From NCBI RefSeq assembly GCF_027594825.1, contig NZ_CP088930.1, forward strand, positions 4,525,019 to 4,589,018: a stretch of 64,000 nt of DNA. The letters are read 5' to 3'. The notes beneath the pieces were generated by a model. The model did no database searches. It saw only the letters and a list, made by a program, of their open reading frames with translations, and was not told where the DNA came from. A program made the position numbers and the translations under genes. This DNA is from Serratia liquefaciens. GTDB lineage: Bacteria; Pseudomonadota; Gammaproteobacteria; Enterobacterales; Enterobacteriaceae. Positions 1 through 9,128 of this stretch are shown here, in pieces; positions within the stretch are counted from its first letter, which is position 1, and each line of letters starts with the position of its first letter.

Positions 1-23
1 ACTGCGGTAAAAGAGAGGGAACC

Positions 24-788
24 GTGATACCTGTAGAACGCCATCAGCAAATTTTAGCGCTGGTATCAGAACGCGGGGTGGTCAGCATTGCCGAATTGAC
101 CGAGAGGCTGGGCGTATCGCATATGACGATTCGCCGCGATCTGCAAAAGCTGGAGGAGCAGGGCGCGGTACTGGCGGTGTCAGGGGGCGTGCAGTCCGCA
201 GAACGGGTGGCGATTGAACCTTCGCATCAGGATAAGGAAGGGATGTACAGCCAACAGAAAGCGGCCATCGGTCAGTTGGCTGCCCGGCAGGTCCCCCCCA
301 ACAGCTGCATTTATTTGGACGCGGGCACCACTACGCTGGCATTGGCAAAGCACCTCAGTGAGCGCGAAGATCTGACGGTGGTCACTAATGATTTTGTGAT
401 TGCGGGCTATCTGATAGAACACAGCCAGTGCAAGATCATTCACACCGGCGGCACCGTATGCCGCGAGAACCGTTCCTGCGTTGGTGAAGCGGCGGCTCAG
501 GCGCTACGCGGGTTGTTTATCGATTTGGCGTTTATTTCCGCTTCATCATGGAGCATGCGCGGCCTGTCGACGCCCAATGAAGACAAGGTGATGGTGAAGA
601 AAGCCATCGTTGATGCCAGCCGTCGCTGCATTTTGCTCAGCGACACCTCAAAATACGGCAAAATAGCCACCTATCTGGCGCTGCCGATGGCGGTATTTGA
701 CGCGATTATTACCGATGACAATCTGCCTGCCGCAGCGCGTGAGGCAATCCTGCAGGCGGATATCACGCTGATGACAACCGGGGAGTAA
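24..788 (+). CDS. ygbI: DeoR-family transcriptional regulator, YgbI-like
   Basis: This 254-residue protein is a DeoR-type repressor. The N-terminal winged helix-turn-helix (about residues 5-58, with the signature SHMTIRRDLQKLEEQG) is followed by a DeoR C-terminal sensor domain containing the ribose-phosphate-isomerase-like motif DAGTTT (about 99-104) and SDTSKYG near the end. It resembles E. coli YgbI along its whole length, including the phrases VSGGVQS, IYLDAGTTTLA and CRENRSCVGEAA. It starts at a GTG preceded by a GAGGGA Shine-Dalgarno sequence. Members of this family usually sense a sugar phosphate and control adjacent carbohydrate genes; any target operon would lie left of the window edge, so the effector is unknown. 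A strong hairpin follows the stop codon. Confidence 0.85.
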   Translation: MIPVERHQQILALVSERGVVSIAELTERLGVSHMTIRRDLQKLEEQGAVLAVSGGVQSAERVAIEPSHQDKEGMYSQQKAAIGQLAARQVPPNSCIYLDAGTTTLALAKHLSEREDLTVVTNDFVIAGYLIEHSQCKIIHTGGTVCRENRSCVGEAAAQALRGLFIDLAFISASSWSMRGLSTPNEDKVMVKKAIVDASRRCILLSDTSKYGKIATYLALPMAVFDAIITDDNLPAAAREAILQADITLMTTGE

Positions 789-795
789 AACTGAC

Positions 796-821
796 CATAA
801 CCCCGTAGGGGGTTATGTTGT
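796..821 (+). terminator. Hairpin terminator after ygbI
   Basis: A perfect 9-bp stem (CATAACCCC, 796-804; GGGGTTATG, 809-817) with a 4-nt loop is followed by a T-rich stretch. It lies a few bases after the ygbI stop and overlaps the stop of the convergent small gene, so it may act on both strands. Confidence 0.75.
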
Positions 822-1004
822 TTTGTTGGTGGGAGAAGCGGTGATGACCGGCCCTGGTTCAACCAGACGGCCTCGTTCACGCCACTCCTGGCATCTTTGT
901 TCCCACCAGGCCTCCTGAAAATCTTTGATGGCCTGAAGACGCTGTTCTCTGAAAATCGCCGTTTCTTCCTTAGGCACTTCCAGTACCTTATGTTTCGATG
1001 ACAT
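813..1004 (-). CDS. Small hypothetical protein, second gene of a two-gene unit
   Basis: A 63-residue, highly charged protein rich in Glu, Arg and Lys and predicted mostly helical, with tryptophans in EAWWEQRCQEWRERG. It has no signal peptide or membrane segment. The ATG at 1004 has an upstream GAGGA. It overlaps the 3' end of the preceding 161-codon gene by 17 bp, so the two are probably translationally coupled. I do not recognise the family. The small, charged protein behind a larger AT-rich partner could suggest a toxin-antitoxin or phage-derived pair, but nothing in the sequence proves this. Confidence 0.6.
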   Translation of the reverse strand: MSSKHKVLEVPKEETAIFREQRLQAIKDFQEAWWEQRCQEWRERGRLVEPGPVITASPTNKTT

Positions 1005-1473
1005 ATAGTCCGTCCTCTACAAGATCCGCTCTGTACAGGCAGTGTACAGAGTGGGCGTGTTTTTTCAACAAACGATCATAGATTCTGGCAAGAGCTGGTC
1101 TGAGGGGAACACAGAGGAGAACCCTGGCCTGACTTTGCGTTTTGAATCGAAAAATAGCCTCACCAATGCCGCTGGCGAAAAAGTAATCACGTTCATACAA
1201 GCTGTATTCCATCATGCTGTAGGTATCAAACTGAGAGCGTTTATTCATATCGCAAGCAGCTAACGCTTTGATATCATAAAATTCAATTAAATAAGTGTGA
1301 TCTAAAATTTTTGGGTGAGTATAAACATCCACGAACCATAGTCGCATTTCCTGCGTTATCTTTTTGAAATCTAGATAATATTTTGCGGTCAAATTGTCGT
1401 TTTTTCTGACGGTTATTTGATATCTGCACTCAGTAGTTTGTTCTACGCCTACCTCCGTGATATCAATCTCCAT
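988..1473 (-). CDS. Hypothetical protein, first gene of a two-gene unit
   Basis: A 161-residue soluble protein with no signal peptide. The N-terminal half alternates short hydrophobic and charged stretches (beta-rich in appearance, e.g. CRYQITVRKNDNL); the C-terminal part is basic and possibly helical (ALARIYDRLLKKHA). The start is supported by an AAGGAT Shine-Dalgarno sequence. Codon use and base composition are more AT-rich than in the neighbouring operons, which hints at acquisition. It overlaps the following 63-codon gene. I do not recognise the family and assign no function. Confidence 0.6.
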   Translation of the reverse strand: MEIDITEVGVEQTTECRYQITVRKNDNLTAKYYLDFKKITQEMRLWFVDVYTHPKILDHTYLIEFYDIKALAACDMNKRSQFDTYSMMEYSLYERDYFFASGIGEAIFRFKTQSQARVLLCVPLRPALARIYDRLLKKHAHSVHCLYRADLVEDGLYVIET

Positions 1474-1596
1474 AATAAAATCCTTTTTATTATTACTTTT
1501 CCTATAGTTACCTTCCTTGTCTTGGCGAGATTATTAACAGCGTCGGAATAAATGCGCCAGCGGGCGGTGAGCTCTCTGCGCAGCGCCACGCAGAAA

Positions 1597-2364
1597 TTAA
1601 ATTCCGCTGAACCAGTTATAGCCCTGATCTTCCCAGTAACCGCCGGGATTGGTATCGCTGACGAAAATGGCGGCGATATGCTTGGCGTTTTTGAAGCCCA
1701 GCTTGGTCGGCACCCGCAGGCGCAGCGGGTAACCGTAATCTGCCGGCAGCGCCTTGCCGCCGAAATCCAGCGTCAAAAGGGTCTGTGGATGCAGTGCGGT
1801 GGCCATGTCGATGCTGGAGTAGTAGCGGTCCGCGCATTTGAATCCCACATAACGGGCGTTAAGATCCGCCCCGACGTGCTGCAGGAAGTTGCGCAGCGGC
1901 ACGCCCCCCCACTGACCGATGGCGCTCCAGCCCTCGATGCAGATCAACCGGGTTATTTGACTTTGCTGCGGCAGGCGTTGCAGCTGTTCCAGCGTCCAGG
2001 GGGCCTTTTTTTCTACTTTACCGGAGACCTCCAGCCGGTAGCTGGCGAGATCCACTTCCGGAACGTTGTATTCCGGGTAATACGCGTTGAACGGGAACGG
2101 ATGGGTAATCTGATCCGGACGGTAGGTCTGCGCCAGCTTTTGGCCGTTGAACAACCAGGCTTGCACCCGATCGTTCCAGCGGGACATTGCCCACAGCACT
2201 TTATCCACCTGGTCACCGTCCTGCAGATTGCAGCCGGTCAGCATGGCGACGCCACCCAGCGTCATGCCGGAGCGAAGCATCAGGCGGCGCTGCAAATTAA
2301 CCAGCTGTTTCTTTTGCGCCGGTTCCAGCCCCGGTGCCATGGGGCGTTGTTTTTTATCCGTCAT
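1597..2364 (-). CDS. Periplasmic Mo-oxidoreductase of the sulfite-oxidase fold (cassette A)
   Basis: A 255-residue molybdopterin-dependent oxidoreductase. The expected Mo-ligating cysteine lies in ICIEGWSAIGQWGG (Cys142), followed by the family phrases FKCADRYYSSIDMATALHPQT and YGYPLRLRVPTKLGFKNAK and the C-terminal GGYWEDQGYNW. The N-terminus has a twin-arginine-like stretch QRRLMLRSG (Arg26-27), a short hydrophobic segment and the lipobox LTGC (Cys45), suggesting a Tat-exported lipoprotein on the periplasmic face. I chose the ATG at 2364, which has GGGTGG upstream, over a GTG three codons earlier. It overlaps the cytochrome b gene by 11 bp, so they form one operon and the cytochrome is the likely electron donor. 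The substrate is unknown; relation to MsrP-type methionine sulfoxide reductases is inference. Confidence 0.85.
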   Translation of the reverse strand: MTDKKQRPMAPGLEPAQKKQLVNLQRRLMLRSGMTLGGVAMLTGCNLQDGDQVDKVLWAMSRWNDRVQAWLFNGQKLAQTYRPDQITHPFPFNAYYPEYNVPEVDLASYRLEVSGKVEKKAPWTLEQLQRLPQQSQITRLICIEGWSAIGQWGGVPLRNFLQHVGADLNARYVGFKCADRYYSSIDMATALHPQTLLTLDFGGKALPADYGYPLRLRVPTKLGFKNAKHIAAIFVSDTNPGGYWEDQGYNWFSGI

Positions 2365-2962
2365 GTTTGCCACCCGTTATCATTGCCCACAGCGTGCGCG
2401 GCACGATAATCACCATCAGCAGGTGAATCACCACAAATAAGCCAATGCCTGACATGGCGAAAAAGTGCACGTAACGCGCAATGTCAAAGCCGCCGAACAG
2501 GCTCACCAGGCCCTGCAACTGCACAGGTTTCCAAATGGCTAACCCGGAGAGCACCAGCAGCAGCCCCAAAAGCAAGACGCCGAGGTACATCAGTTTTTGA
2601 ATGGCGTTGTAATGGCCATGCCGATGCTTGAGCCGCAGCGTCACGGCTTGCCAGATATCGCGCCGCAGCGCGCCGAGGCCTGGCGGCAGCAGATCGCGCC
2701 GCAAGTGGCCGCTGAACAGGCTCCACAAGACATAACACAGTGCGTTGCAGGCCAGCAGCCACATAACCGCCAGATGCCAGCCAATCGCGCCGCCCAGCCA
2801 GCCGCCAAGCGTGATCTGCGGCGGAAAGCGGAAGCCGAACAGCGGCGAGGCGTTATAGATCTCCCAACCGCTCATGAACATGCAGACCATGGCGAACAGG
2901 TTAATCCAGTGGGTAAGGCGAACCGGCCAAGGATGCACCGGCCGCGGCGCGTTGCTTTTCAT
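2354..2962 (-). CDS. Cytochrome b561-type membrane protein (cassette A)
   Basis: About 202 residues with four hydrophobic segments (near 17-32, 60-85, 124-145 and 168-190) and histidines suited to two b hemes: His18 (LTHW), His63 (GWHL), His166 (RYVHFF) and His180 (VIHL). It belongs to the bacterial cytochrome b561 family. It should carry electrons from the quinol pool to the downstream Mo-oxidoreductase. Two adjacent ATGs exist (2965 and 2962); the AGGAG upstream is spaced better for 2962. It is closely similar in length and motifs (GWxIYNASPLF, LGGWLGGA, PRTLxAM) to the cytochrome of cassette B at 17094. Confidence 0.88.
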   Translation of the reverse strand: MKSNAPRPVHPWPVRLTHWINLFAMVCMFMSGWEIYNASPLFGFRFPPQITLGGWLGGAIGWHLAVMWLLACNALCYVLWSLFSGHLRRDLLPPGLGALRRDIWQAVTLRLKHRHGHYNAIQKLMYLGVLLLGLLLVLSGLAIWKPVQLQGLVSLFGGFDIARYVHFFAMSGIGLFVVIHLLMVIIVPRTLWAMITGGKHDG

Positions 2963-2976
2963 CATGCACTCCTGAG

Positions 2977-3603
2977 TTACATCGGCGGAACGGTGCCGTC
3001 TTTGCCTGCAGAAATGCGGGTAGCGACGCGTTCGCCCTTATCGTCAGTGGTGGAGAACAACACGATATGCGCGCCCGGTTTCAACAGGCTGCGATCGCCG
3101 GGATCCAGGGTGACGATCGGCACATCCTCCGGCACGTTAACGGTTTTTTGCTGGTTGCCGTAGGTCACGGTCAGGGTGCGTCCGTTGGACTTCACCAGTT
3201 TGCCCACGGTGCCGTTGGTCATGGTGTCGACCTTGCCGTCGGCGGATTCCCAAGCCGAGTGGCCTTCGCCGGTGCCGCGCAGGCTGGCTGCGAACACGTG
3301 CACTTCCAACGCTTTCAAAGAGCCGTCCGGCTGCGGTACGGCAGCGGTGCCGATAAAGCTGTCCGGTTTGATATCATCCAGCGTGCCTTTCGACACGCTC
3401 AGCACTCGGGTCTGGTCATTGAGCTTGACGCTGACCTTTTCCCCTTTGCGGTCGGTGAGTTGCAGGCTGCTGTCGCTTACCTGATCGATAACGCCGCGCA
3501 GTGGGGCAATCACCTTGGATTGGGGTTGAGCCGCGGCGGCCGCACCGCTGCACAACATGAGGGTGGAAAGCAGTAAACCGGCAAAACGATGACGGGTAAT
3601 CAT
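2977..3603 (-). CDS. Exported DUF5666-like protein
   Basis: A 208-residue protein with a clear signal peptide (MITRHRFAGLLLSTLMLCSGAA, cleaved near residue 24) and a beta-rich exported body with two repeated small-barrel-like segments (GVIDQVSDSSLQLTD and GTVGKLVKSNGRTLTVTYG). This matches my recollection of DUF5666-type proteins. It has no membrane segment beyond the signal and no cysteine in the mature part. It is the first gene of the operon with cytochrome b and the Mo enzyme, preceded by AAGGAG, and is divergent from the two-component system. Its role is unknown; periplasmic ligand or metal binding is possible but unproven. Confidence 0.75.
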   Translation of the reverse strand: MITRHRFAGLLLSTLMLCSGAAAAAQPQSKVIAPLRGVIDQVSDSSLQLTDRKGEKVSVKLNDQTRVLSVSKGTLDDIKPDSFIGTAAVPQPDGSLKALEVHVFAASLRGTGEGHSAWESADGKVDTMTNGTVGKLVKSNGRTLTVTYGNQQKTVNVPEDVPIVTLDPGDRSLLKPGAHIVLFSTTDDKGERVATRISAGKDGTVPPM

Positions 3604-3670
3604 AAAGTTCTCCTTTGTTTAGGTTGCCGGTTAAGCATGGTTGAACACCGGGGACAGCACCATGTCCGTT

Positions 3671-3690
3671 TGATGACATTAATGTCATCA
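3671..3690. promoter_or_regulatory. Perfect 20-bp palindrome, candidate response-regulator operator
   Basis: TGATGACATTAATGTCATCA is its own reverse complement over all 20 bases. It sits in the 140-bp gap between the DUF5666/cytochrome/Mo-enzyme operon and the divergent response regulator gene. The core ATGACA-N4-TGTCAT resembles the inverted-repeat boxes of CusR/CopR-type regulators. The position suits autoregulation plus control of the operon. Confidence 0.7.
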
Positions 3691-3743
3691 AGAATGTCCG
3701 TCAGAACTGCTAGTATTTCCGCAAGAGTCATGAGGTGGCGATA

Positions 3744-4415
3744 ATGCGAATACTGGTGGTTGAAGACGACATCAGCACGGGTGATTACCTGAAAAAGGGG
3801 CTGGGAGAGGCGGGGTACAGCGTCGATTTGGCACGTAACGGCACTGATGGCCTGTTTCGGGCACTGGAACACGGCTATGACGCTATCGTGCTGGACGTGA
3901 TGTTGCCAGGGCTGGACGGCTGGCAGATTATCGAGGTACTGCGCAAGAAAAGTGATGTGCCCATTCTGTTTCTGACGGCGCGCGATGGGGTGCAGGATCG
4001 CATTCATGGCCTCGAACTGGGTGCCGATGATTATCTGATAAAGCCCTTCTCCTTTACGGAACTGGTGTTGCGTCTGCGCACTTTGCTGCGGCGTGGCACG
4101 GTACGTGAAGCCGACCACTATGTGATTGCCGACTTGCAGCTCGACGTGCTGCGCCGTAAAGCGGTGCGGCAGGAGCAGGTGATCGCGCTGACCAATAAAG
4201 AGTTTATGTTGTTGCATCTTCTGGTACGGCGCGAGGGGGAGGTATTGTCACGCACCATGATCGCCTCTCAGGTCTGGGACATGAACTTTGACAGTGACAC
4301 TAACGTGGTGGATGTCGCCATCAAGCGGCTGCGAGCAAAAATTGATCGGCCGTTCGAGGTCAAGCTGATCCACAGCGTGCGTGGCATCGGTTACGTTTGC
4401 GAGCCGCGTTCATGA
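3744..4415 (+). CDS. OmpR-family response regulator (cassette A)
   Basis: A 223-residue two-component response regulator. The receiver domain (1-115) has the acidic pair Glu7-Asp8-Asp9, phospho-acceptor Asp51 (VLDVMLPG) and Lys100 (LIKPF). The winged-helix DNA-binding domain (about 125-220) ends in the family motif [10 protein letters not shown]. It most resembles the CusR/HprR/CopR subgroup that controls periplasmic metal or oxidant stress genes. I prefer the ATG at 3744, which has GAGGTGG 7 bases upstream, over a GTG at 3735. Its stop overlaps the kinase start (ATGA), so the two are coupled. The adjacent 20-bp palindrome is its probable binding site. Confidence 0.9.
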   Translation: MRILVVEDDISTGDYLKKGLGEAGYSVDLARNGTDGLFRALEHGYDAIVLDVMLPGLDGWQIIEVLRKKSDVPILFLTARDGVQDRIHGLELGADDYLIKPFSFTELVLRLRTLLRRGTVREADHYVIADLQLDVLRRKAVRQEQVIALTNKEFMLLHLLVRREGEVLSRTMIASQVWDMNFDSDTNVVDVAIKRLRAKIDRPFEVKLIHSVRGIGYVCEPRS

Positions 4416-5836
4416 AGGCCTTGGCCCTACGTTGGCGTGCGCTTTCTCTGACGCTGCGCAGCGCCATGCTGTTTGCGCTGGTGGCGGCTTTGGTGGTCAG
4501 CGGAGCGGGAGGCTACCTGTATGGCGCAATGCGCCAGGAAATGACCACCCGCAGCGATTTGCAGGTCACCGGCCGGGTGGAGTACTACCGCCATTTGCTC
4601 AGCCAGCGTTTTCCGTTGGATCGCCTGACGGCGAATACCGGCCTGTTCGAAAATATGCTGGGCAACGAACAGGACGTACTGATTTTTCAACAGCCGGGGC
4701 AAAGGCCGTTAATCAACGTTAATCCGGCCAAGCTGAGCCTGCCACCGATGACTCCAACACCGGTCGGTGTGCCTCAGCGGTTGAGCGCAGTACAAAGTGG
4801 GCAGACTGAGCAGGGCGTGCCATTGCGTGCCGTATCGGCACTGGTCCGGCTGGAGGACGGCACCCTGCTGCAGATCTCCGCCGCCCACGTGATGATCAAT
4901 GAGCAGAAAATGCTGGCGCGTTATTTGTGGCGGATAGTGGCAGCCGTGGTGGTGGCCTTCATTCTGATCGCATTACTGGGGTATTGGGTGATGCGTCGCG
5001 GATTGCAGCCGCTGTGGCGCATGGCGGCGCAGGCGGCGGTGATAACGCCGAATACGTTGTCGACCCGGCTGAGTGAACAGGGAGCACCGAAGGAGCTGCA
5101 ACAGCTGACCCGTTCGTTTAACGCCATGTTGGATCGTTTGAACGAAGGCTATCAGCGTTTGACGCAGTTTTCTGCCGATTTGGCACATGAGATCCGTACC
5201 CCGGTGGGGGCGTTGATGGGACACTGTCAGGTAGCGCTGTATCAGGCCCGAAGCGTGGAAGAGTATGAAACGCTATTGTCGAACAACATGGAGGAGTTGG
5301 AGCGTATTTCCCGCATGGTGGAAAACATTCTGTTTCTGGCCCGCGCCGGTGAAGGACAGGCGGTATTGAACTATCAGCGTCTTGATGTGGCGCAACAGCT
5401 GCAACGGGTGGCGGACTATTTCGAAGGCCTGGCGGAAGAGCGGGGTATCACATTGGTTTGCCAGGGCGAGGGGCTGTGGACGGCGGATCCGATGCTGTTT
5501 CAACGTGCACTGAGCAACCTGGTGTCGAACGCAATACGTTATGCCGATGAAAACAGCGAGATTCAGCTGCGGGCCGTCAGCCAGGCCAATGGTGGGCTGG
5601 TGATACAGGTTATCAATCAGGGGCCGCCCATTTCACCGACGCATCTGGATAAGCTGTTCGATCGCTTCTACCGTGCCGATGCTGCACGCAGTGCGGGAAG
5701 TCACGCCAGCGGTCTGGGGCTGGCGATCGTCCGCGCTATCATGACGCTGCATGGCGGTACGGCGCATGCCCACTGTGCTGCGGGAGAAAACACTGCCTGG
5801 ATAACCTTTAGCCTGGTATTTCCTGCCTTTGATTAA
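4412..5836 (+). CDS. Sensor histidine kinase, CusS-like (cassette A)
   Basis: A 474-residue membrane sensor kinase: first membrane helix (about 14-38), a periplasmic sensor of about 130 residues, second helix (about 170-195), HAMP linker, then the dimerisation domain with phospho-acceptor His259 in [12 protein letters not shown]. The catalytic domain has N-box [12 protein letters not shown] and G-box [11 protein letters not shown]. The architecture matches the heavy-metal sensor kinase group (CusS, HprS). The start codon overlaps the response regulator stop by 4 bp. The signal it senses cannot be read from sequence; the neighbouring redox genes suggest metal or oxidant stress. Confidence 0.9.
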   Translation: MKALALRWRALSLTLRSAMLFALVAALVVSGAGGYLYGAMRQEMTTRSDLQVTGRVEYYRHLLSQRFPLDRLTANTGLFENMLGNEQDVLIFQQPGQRPLINVNPAKLSLPPMTPTPVGVPQRLSAVQSGQTEQGVPLRAVSALVRLEDGTLLQISAAHVMINEQKMLARYLWRIVAAVVVAFILIALLGYWVMRRGLQPLWRMAAQAAVITPNTLSTRLSEQGAPKELQQLTRSFNAMLDRLNEGYQRLTQFSADLAHEIRTPVGALMGHCQVALYQARSVEEYETLLSNNMEELERISRMVENILFLARAGEGQAVLNYQRLDVAQQLQRVADYFEGLAEERGITLVCQGEGLWTADPMLFQRALSNLVSNAIRYADENSEIQLRAVSQANGGLVIQVINQGPPISPTHLDKLFDRFYRADAARSAGSHASGLGLAIVRAIMTLHGGTAHAHCAAGENTAWITFSLVFPAFD

Positions 5837-6381
5837 TTTATGCCCGCCATTCAAGATCATTTATCGGTTATGTGGTGTATCAGACATGATCGGTGAAGGC
5901 GGTTATTCGTAACCAATTACTTTCATTTTACCTTTTCTTTCCCCAATATCCCCCACATTAAAAGATTAATTCTGCCAAGAATTAGGCCGATGTGACGCTG
6001 GGATCCCCAGTTTCTGAGTGAGCCTGACGTTGTCAAAATTCATCCCCCGTTACTTTGCTATTAAAATTGCTTGCATTAAATGAATGATGAGAATTTTCAG
6101 CTTAAAGGCGGTAATTTACAAAACAAAAAACTAACTTTAAGATCTTTTACATATAAATATATCAATGATAGTGATGTTTGTATAATCTTTGGTTATGTCT
6201 TATGAGAAAATTCTTATATCAAATACGATAAAATGTAACACATCCATTTTGTGGCGTTAATTGATTTTCATTACGATTGGTAGCTGAGCTTGAATAATTA
6301 ACCTGATTAGATGTCGCTTAATATTTTATTAACATTTAACGCCTGGCGATAAATAATCACTAGAGTGAAACCTGTGAAAAA
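5837..6381. other. AT-rich intergenic region upstream of the ToxR-like regulator
   Basis: This 545-bp stretch holds no credible gene. The last 350 bases are strikingly AT-rich with many A and T runs, the type of DNA that often binds H-NS and carries promoters of acquired surface-structure loci. A short GC-rich inverted repeat (CTGGGATCCCCAG, near 5998) lies in the left half. I see no clear terminator after the kinase gene. Confidence 0.5.
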
Positions 6382-7221
6382 ATGAAATATAGATTAAATG
6401 ACCATATCATCTTTGATGTGGATACGGGGACCTTGAGCCCAACGGAGTTTTCTGATGATCCCATCTCGATTTCTAATCCGTCTAAGCGGTTACTGCTGCT
6501 ATTGATTATGCATCATGGTGAAGCCGTGGGGCGGGAGGTGATATTCAAGAAGGTTTGGGATGATTATGGGATGGTTTCTGGAAACAATAATCTTAACCAG
6601 TGCGTGAGTAAATTACGCCGGGTCATTAAGAATTTGGGTATTGAAGAAGAGGTGATTGCGACCGTCCCAAAGGTCGGTTTTATGCTGCGTTACGAAATAA
6701 TCGTTGAGTCCTGCGAAGCCCAGGAAGACCGTTTTGCCGACGGAGAAATACCTGCGGCCACACGCCCGCACGTTCAGCAAGAAATAGCCCCGGCGCCTGG
6801 CGAAACCGCCGTTAATCAGACTGTTTATGCCGGTTATTCCCGACGCTGGTGGGCGGTGGCCAGCGTGGTGGCGCTGGGCGTGATCATGTTGGTGGTCGGT
6901 ATCACAAGTTATCTCAGTGGTTCTGCGACTCGCCAGGAGGTTTACCTTGGCAAGGTCAACAGCTGCAAGGTGTTTATGTCGATGCCCGGTACCTCGGCCG
7001 CAGTCAGTGCTGGTCTGAACCGTGACATTCTGGCCTATGCCGGCCCGCAGACGGCAGAATGCAGCGGTGATGAATTCCTGTTGGTGGTGCGCAGCAATCA
7101 GGTGCGCTCTTACATTTCCGGTATTTCCCGGTTGTTTTTTCTACGCTGTCGCATTTTGCGTGAGCACCGGGTTGAAATTTGTTCAGGTCTCGAAAGCGAC
7201 AACGCTGTAATTACCCATTAA
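6382..7221 (+). CDS. ToxR/CadC-like membrane-bound transcriptional regulator
   Basis: A 279-residue one-component regulator. Residues 1-105 form an OmpR-type winged helix with the recognition region NNNLNQCVSKLRRVIKNLG and the wing VIATVPKVGFML. A flexible Glu/Pro-rich linker follows, then one membrane helix (about 156-178, WWAVASVVALGVIMLVVG) and a periplasmic C-terminal domain of about 100 residues with three cysteines (in NSCKVF, TAECSG and EICSGL). This layout is that of ToxR/CadC proteins, which sense periplasmic signals and bind DNA directly. It lies upstream of a LuxR-type gene and the ecp pilus operon in the same orientation, so pilus control is plausible inference. No strong Shine-Dalgarno sequence is visible. 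Confidence 0.8.
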   Translation: MKYRLNDHIIFDVDTGTLSPTEFSDDPISISNPSKRLLLLLIMHHGEAVGREVIFKKVWDDYGMVSGNNNLNQCVSKLRRVIKNLGIEEEVIATVPKVGFMLRYEIIVESCEAQEDRFADGEIPAATRPHVQQEIAPAPGETAVNQTVYAGYSRRWWAVASVVALGVIMLVVGITSYLSGSATRQEVYLGKVNSCKVFMSMPGTSAAVSAGLNRDILAYAGPQTAECSGDEFLLVVRSNQVRSYISGISRLFFLRCRILREHRVEICSGLESDNAVITH

Positions 7222-7425
7222 TCATCGATCGGTGTCAGGATGAACGCCACCCCGGGGGAAAGGAATATGCCGCCAAATTTATTGTCTTGATATTAAATAC
7301 TTAATTTCGACCGCCTGGTTAATAATACAGCATTTATCTGGCTCTGGCCTTATATTCTGTTAGCCTGCGATGTTCAGCACTTTCGCATCAACCGCTATTT
7401 TTATACCTAATTATGGTAATAGATT

Positions 7426-8055
7426 ATGAAGAATATCTCTTTCAGGGAGGACATTCTCTTTTTCGAACCCAACCCCTGGGTGAGAAAAGGATTACGGGCT
7501 CTTATTGATCCCGACCCCATGCGCTATCAATTTGTCTACAGTATCAGGGAAATAGAGGCCTTACTTAAGGTGAATGAACAACAAATCCTCATTATGGAAC
7601 TGTATAATGAAAATGAGAGTTTGTATGATGTATTACATTTCATTCTAACCATAAATGATATTTTGCCGAAGACATCCCTGATCATATTTACGGGCGTGAC
7701 TAACGCCAGCATATTGGCCATTCTGGAAGCCGAAACTCATTTATCCCTGGTAGCAAAAGAAGATCCGCTGGATTGTTTAGTTGAAGCGATAGAGGCTGCC
7801 GGTAACGGAGGCAGATACTGCAGCCCAGGCATTCAGACGGCGCTGACCTCGTCAGTAGAACCCCTTTCCCGCAGCGAATGGCGAATATTGGCGATGATGA
7901 TTGCCGGCGGAAATCCGCGTCATATTGCCAGCGTGACCCATCGAAGTTGTAAAACGGTCAGTAGCCATAAGTTGAATATCATGCGCAAGCTGGGTCTTAA
8001 TCAGGCCGGTTTCATGCGCCTGATTTTAGCTTTCAGAATTCGACACCCAGTTTAA
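7426..8055 (+). CDS. LuxR/FixJ-type transcriptional regulator, candidate ecp regulator
   Basis: A 209-residue protein with a receiver-like N-terminal domain (about 8-125) and a C-terminal LuxR helix-turn-helix (about 146-200: LSRSEWRILAMMIAGGNPRHIA ... HRSCKTVSSHKL). The expected phospho-acceptor position carries Glu (LIMELY), while a Lys-rich loop remains (VAKED), so control by phosphorylation is doubtful. It occupies the place of ecpR upstream of ecpABCDE but does not look like a close EcpR homologue, so I give no symbol. A 463-bp gap with an inverted repeat separates it from ecpA. Related orphan LuxR proteins control fimbriae in enterobacteria. Confidence 0.75.
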   Translation: MKNISFREDILFFEPNPWVRKGLRALIDPDPMRYQFVYSIREIEALLKVNEQQILIMELYNENESLYDVLHFILTINDILPKTSLIIFTGVTNASILAILEAETHLSLVAKEDPLDCLVEAIEAAGNGGRYCSPGIQTALTSSVEPLSRSEWRILAMMIAGGNPRHIASVTHRSCKTVSSHKLNIMRKLGLNQAGFMRLILAFRIRHPV

Positions 8056-8062
8056 GAATTAA

Positions 8063-8098
8063 CCGCCGGTCTGCCATCGCAATTCGCTGCACCGGCGG
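8063..8098 (+). terminator. Inverted repeat after the LuxR-type gene
   Basis: CCGCCGGT (8063-8070) pairs perfectly with ACCGGCGG (8091-8098) across a 20-nt loop, 8 bases after the stop codon. It lacks a long T tract, so its terminator function is uncertain. Confidence 0.45.
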
Positions 8099-8518
8099 CT
8101 TAATACTTTACCATCGGGGAGTTTTCCCTTATTCACCCGCCTGGCTGCCGGATGAATTGATCTGCATCAAATTAAACATCCTACAAAAATAAAACGGCCG
8201 CGCTTATTTTGCTCTGGCGTAATGGCGCATTTTATATGCTTATTTTGGCGTTGTATGGCTGACAAAAACAACAAGCGTTTTGTCCTTGCATAGGTTCTGG
8301 ATTGGTTTTTTTAACTTAATGAAAAGGTTATAAATATTAATATCAGAATATAAAACTAAATATTTATCAATTGATAGTTAATGATTCTTTTTTGATCTGA
8401 TGCGGTTACTCTTTTCTCCGTCAAGCAGACTGGCTAAAAGCACTCATGTAAGTGGCTGGTTAAGGCACGTCACGCTAATGGACGCACAATCATATTTAAA
8501 GTTGAAGGGAGTTTTACC
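8099..8518. promoter_or_regulatory. Upstream regulatory region of ecpA
   Basis: This 420-bp non-coding stretch before ecpA is AT-rich, especially from about 8310 to 8400. No gene is visible. The major pilin start has a good ribosome site (GGGAG). The length and composition suit a complex promoter with H-NS and regulator binding, as known for ecp in E. coli, but I cannot assign exact -35/-10 boxes. Confidence 0.45.
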
Positions 8519-9106
8519 ATGAAGAAAATTACACTGGCTTTGGCAATCATTTCCGCCTTCGCTGCGGTCAGCACTGCTCAAGCCGCCGACGTGACTGCTC
8601 AGGCGTTGGCTACCTGGTCTGCCACTGCAAAAAAGGACACCACCAGCAAATTGGTTGTTACCCCCATTGGCAGCCTGTCTTTCAACTATGCGGAAGGCAT
8701 CAAGGGCTTTAACAGCCAGAAAGGTCTGTTTGACGTGACCGTGGAAGGGGACGCTACGGCAACCGCTTTCAAACTGACCTCCAAACTGGTTTCCAACACC
8801 CTGACTCAGCTCGATACCTCGGGTTCAACCCTGAATGTCGGCGTGAACTACAACGGTGCAGCGGTAGAGAAAACGGCTGAAACCACCATGATCGACACCT
8901 CTGCCGGTATTCTGGGCGGCAATCTGAGCGCGTTGTCCAACGCGTACAATAAGGCTGTCCGCACCAGCGCGCAAGACCAGTTCACCTTCACCATCATTGG
9001 CGCCACCTCTGACGGTACCACCGCCGTGACCGACTTCAGCACCCTGCCGGAAGGCATCTGGAGCGGTGACGTGAGCGTGGAATTCAACGCCACCTGGACC
9101 GCTTAA
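8519..9106 (+). CDS. ecpA: E. coli common pilus major pilin EcpA
   Basis: A 195-residue pilin with a signal peptide cleaved after AQA (near residue 22). The mature part is nearly identical in phrasing to E. coli EcpA/Mat[57 protein letters not shown] and [13 protein letters not shown]. It forms the shaft of the common pilus, a fibre used for adhesion and biofilm formation. It is first in the operon and is followed by a strong hairpin that probably limits read-through into the assembly genes, giving excess pilin. Confidence 0.95.
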   Translation: MKKITLALAIISAFAAVSTAQAADVTAQALATWSATAKKDTTSKLVVTPIGSLSFNYAEGIKGFNSQKGLFDVTVEGDATATAFKLTSKLVSNTLTQLDTSGSTLNVGVNYNGAAVEKTAETTMIDTSAGILGGNLSALSNAYNKAVRTSAQDQFTFTIIGATSDGTTAVTDFSTLPEGIWSGDVSVEFNATWTA

Positions 9107-9128
9107 TCCCGGAGTCACCGGTTTAAAG

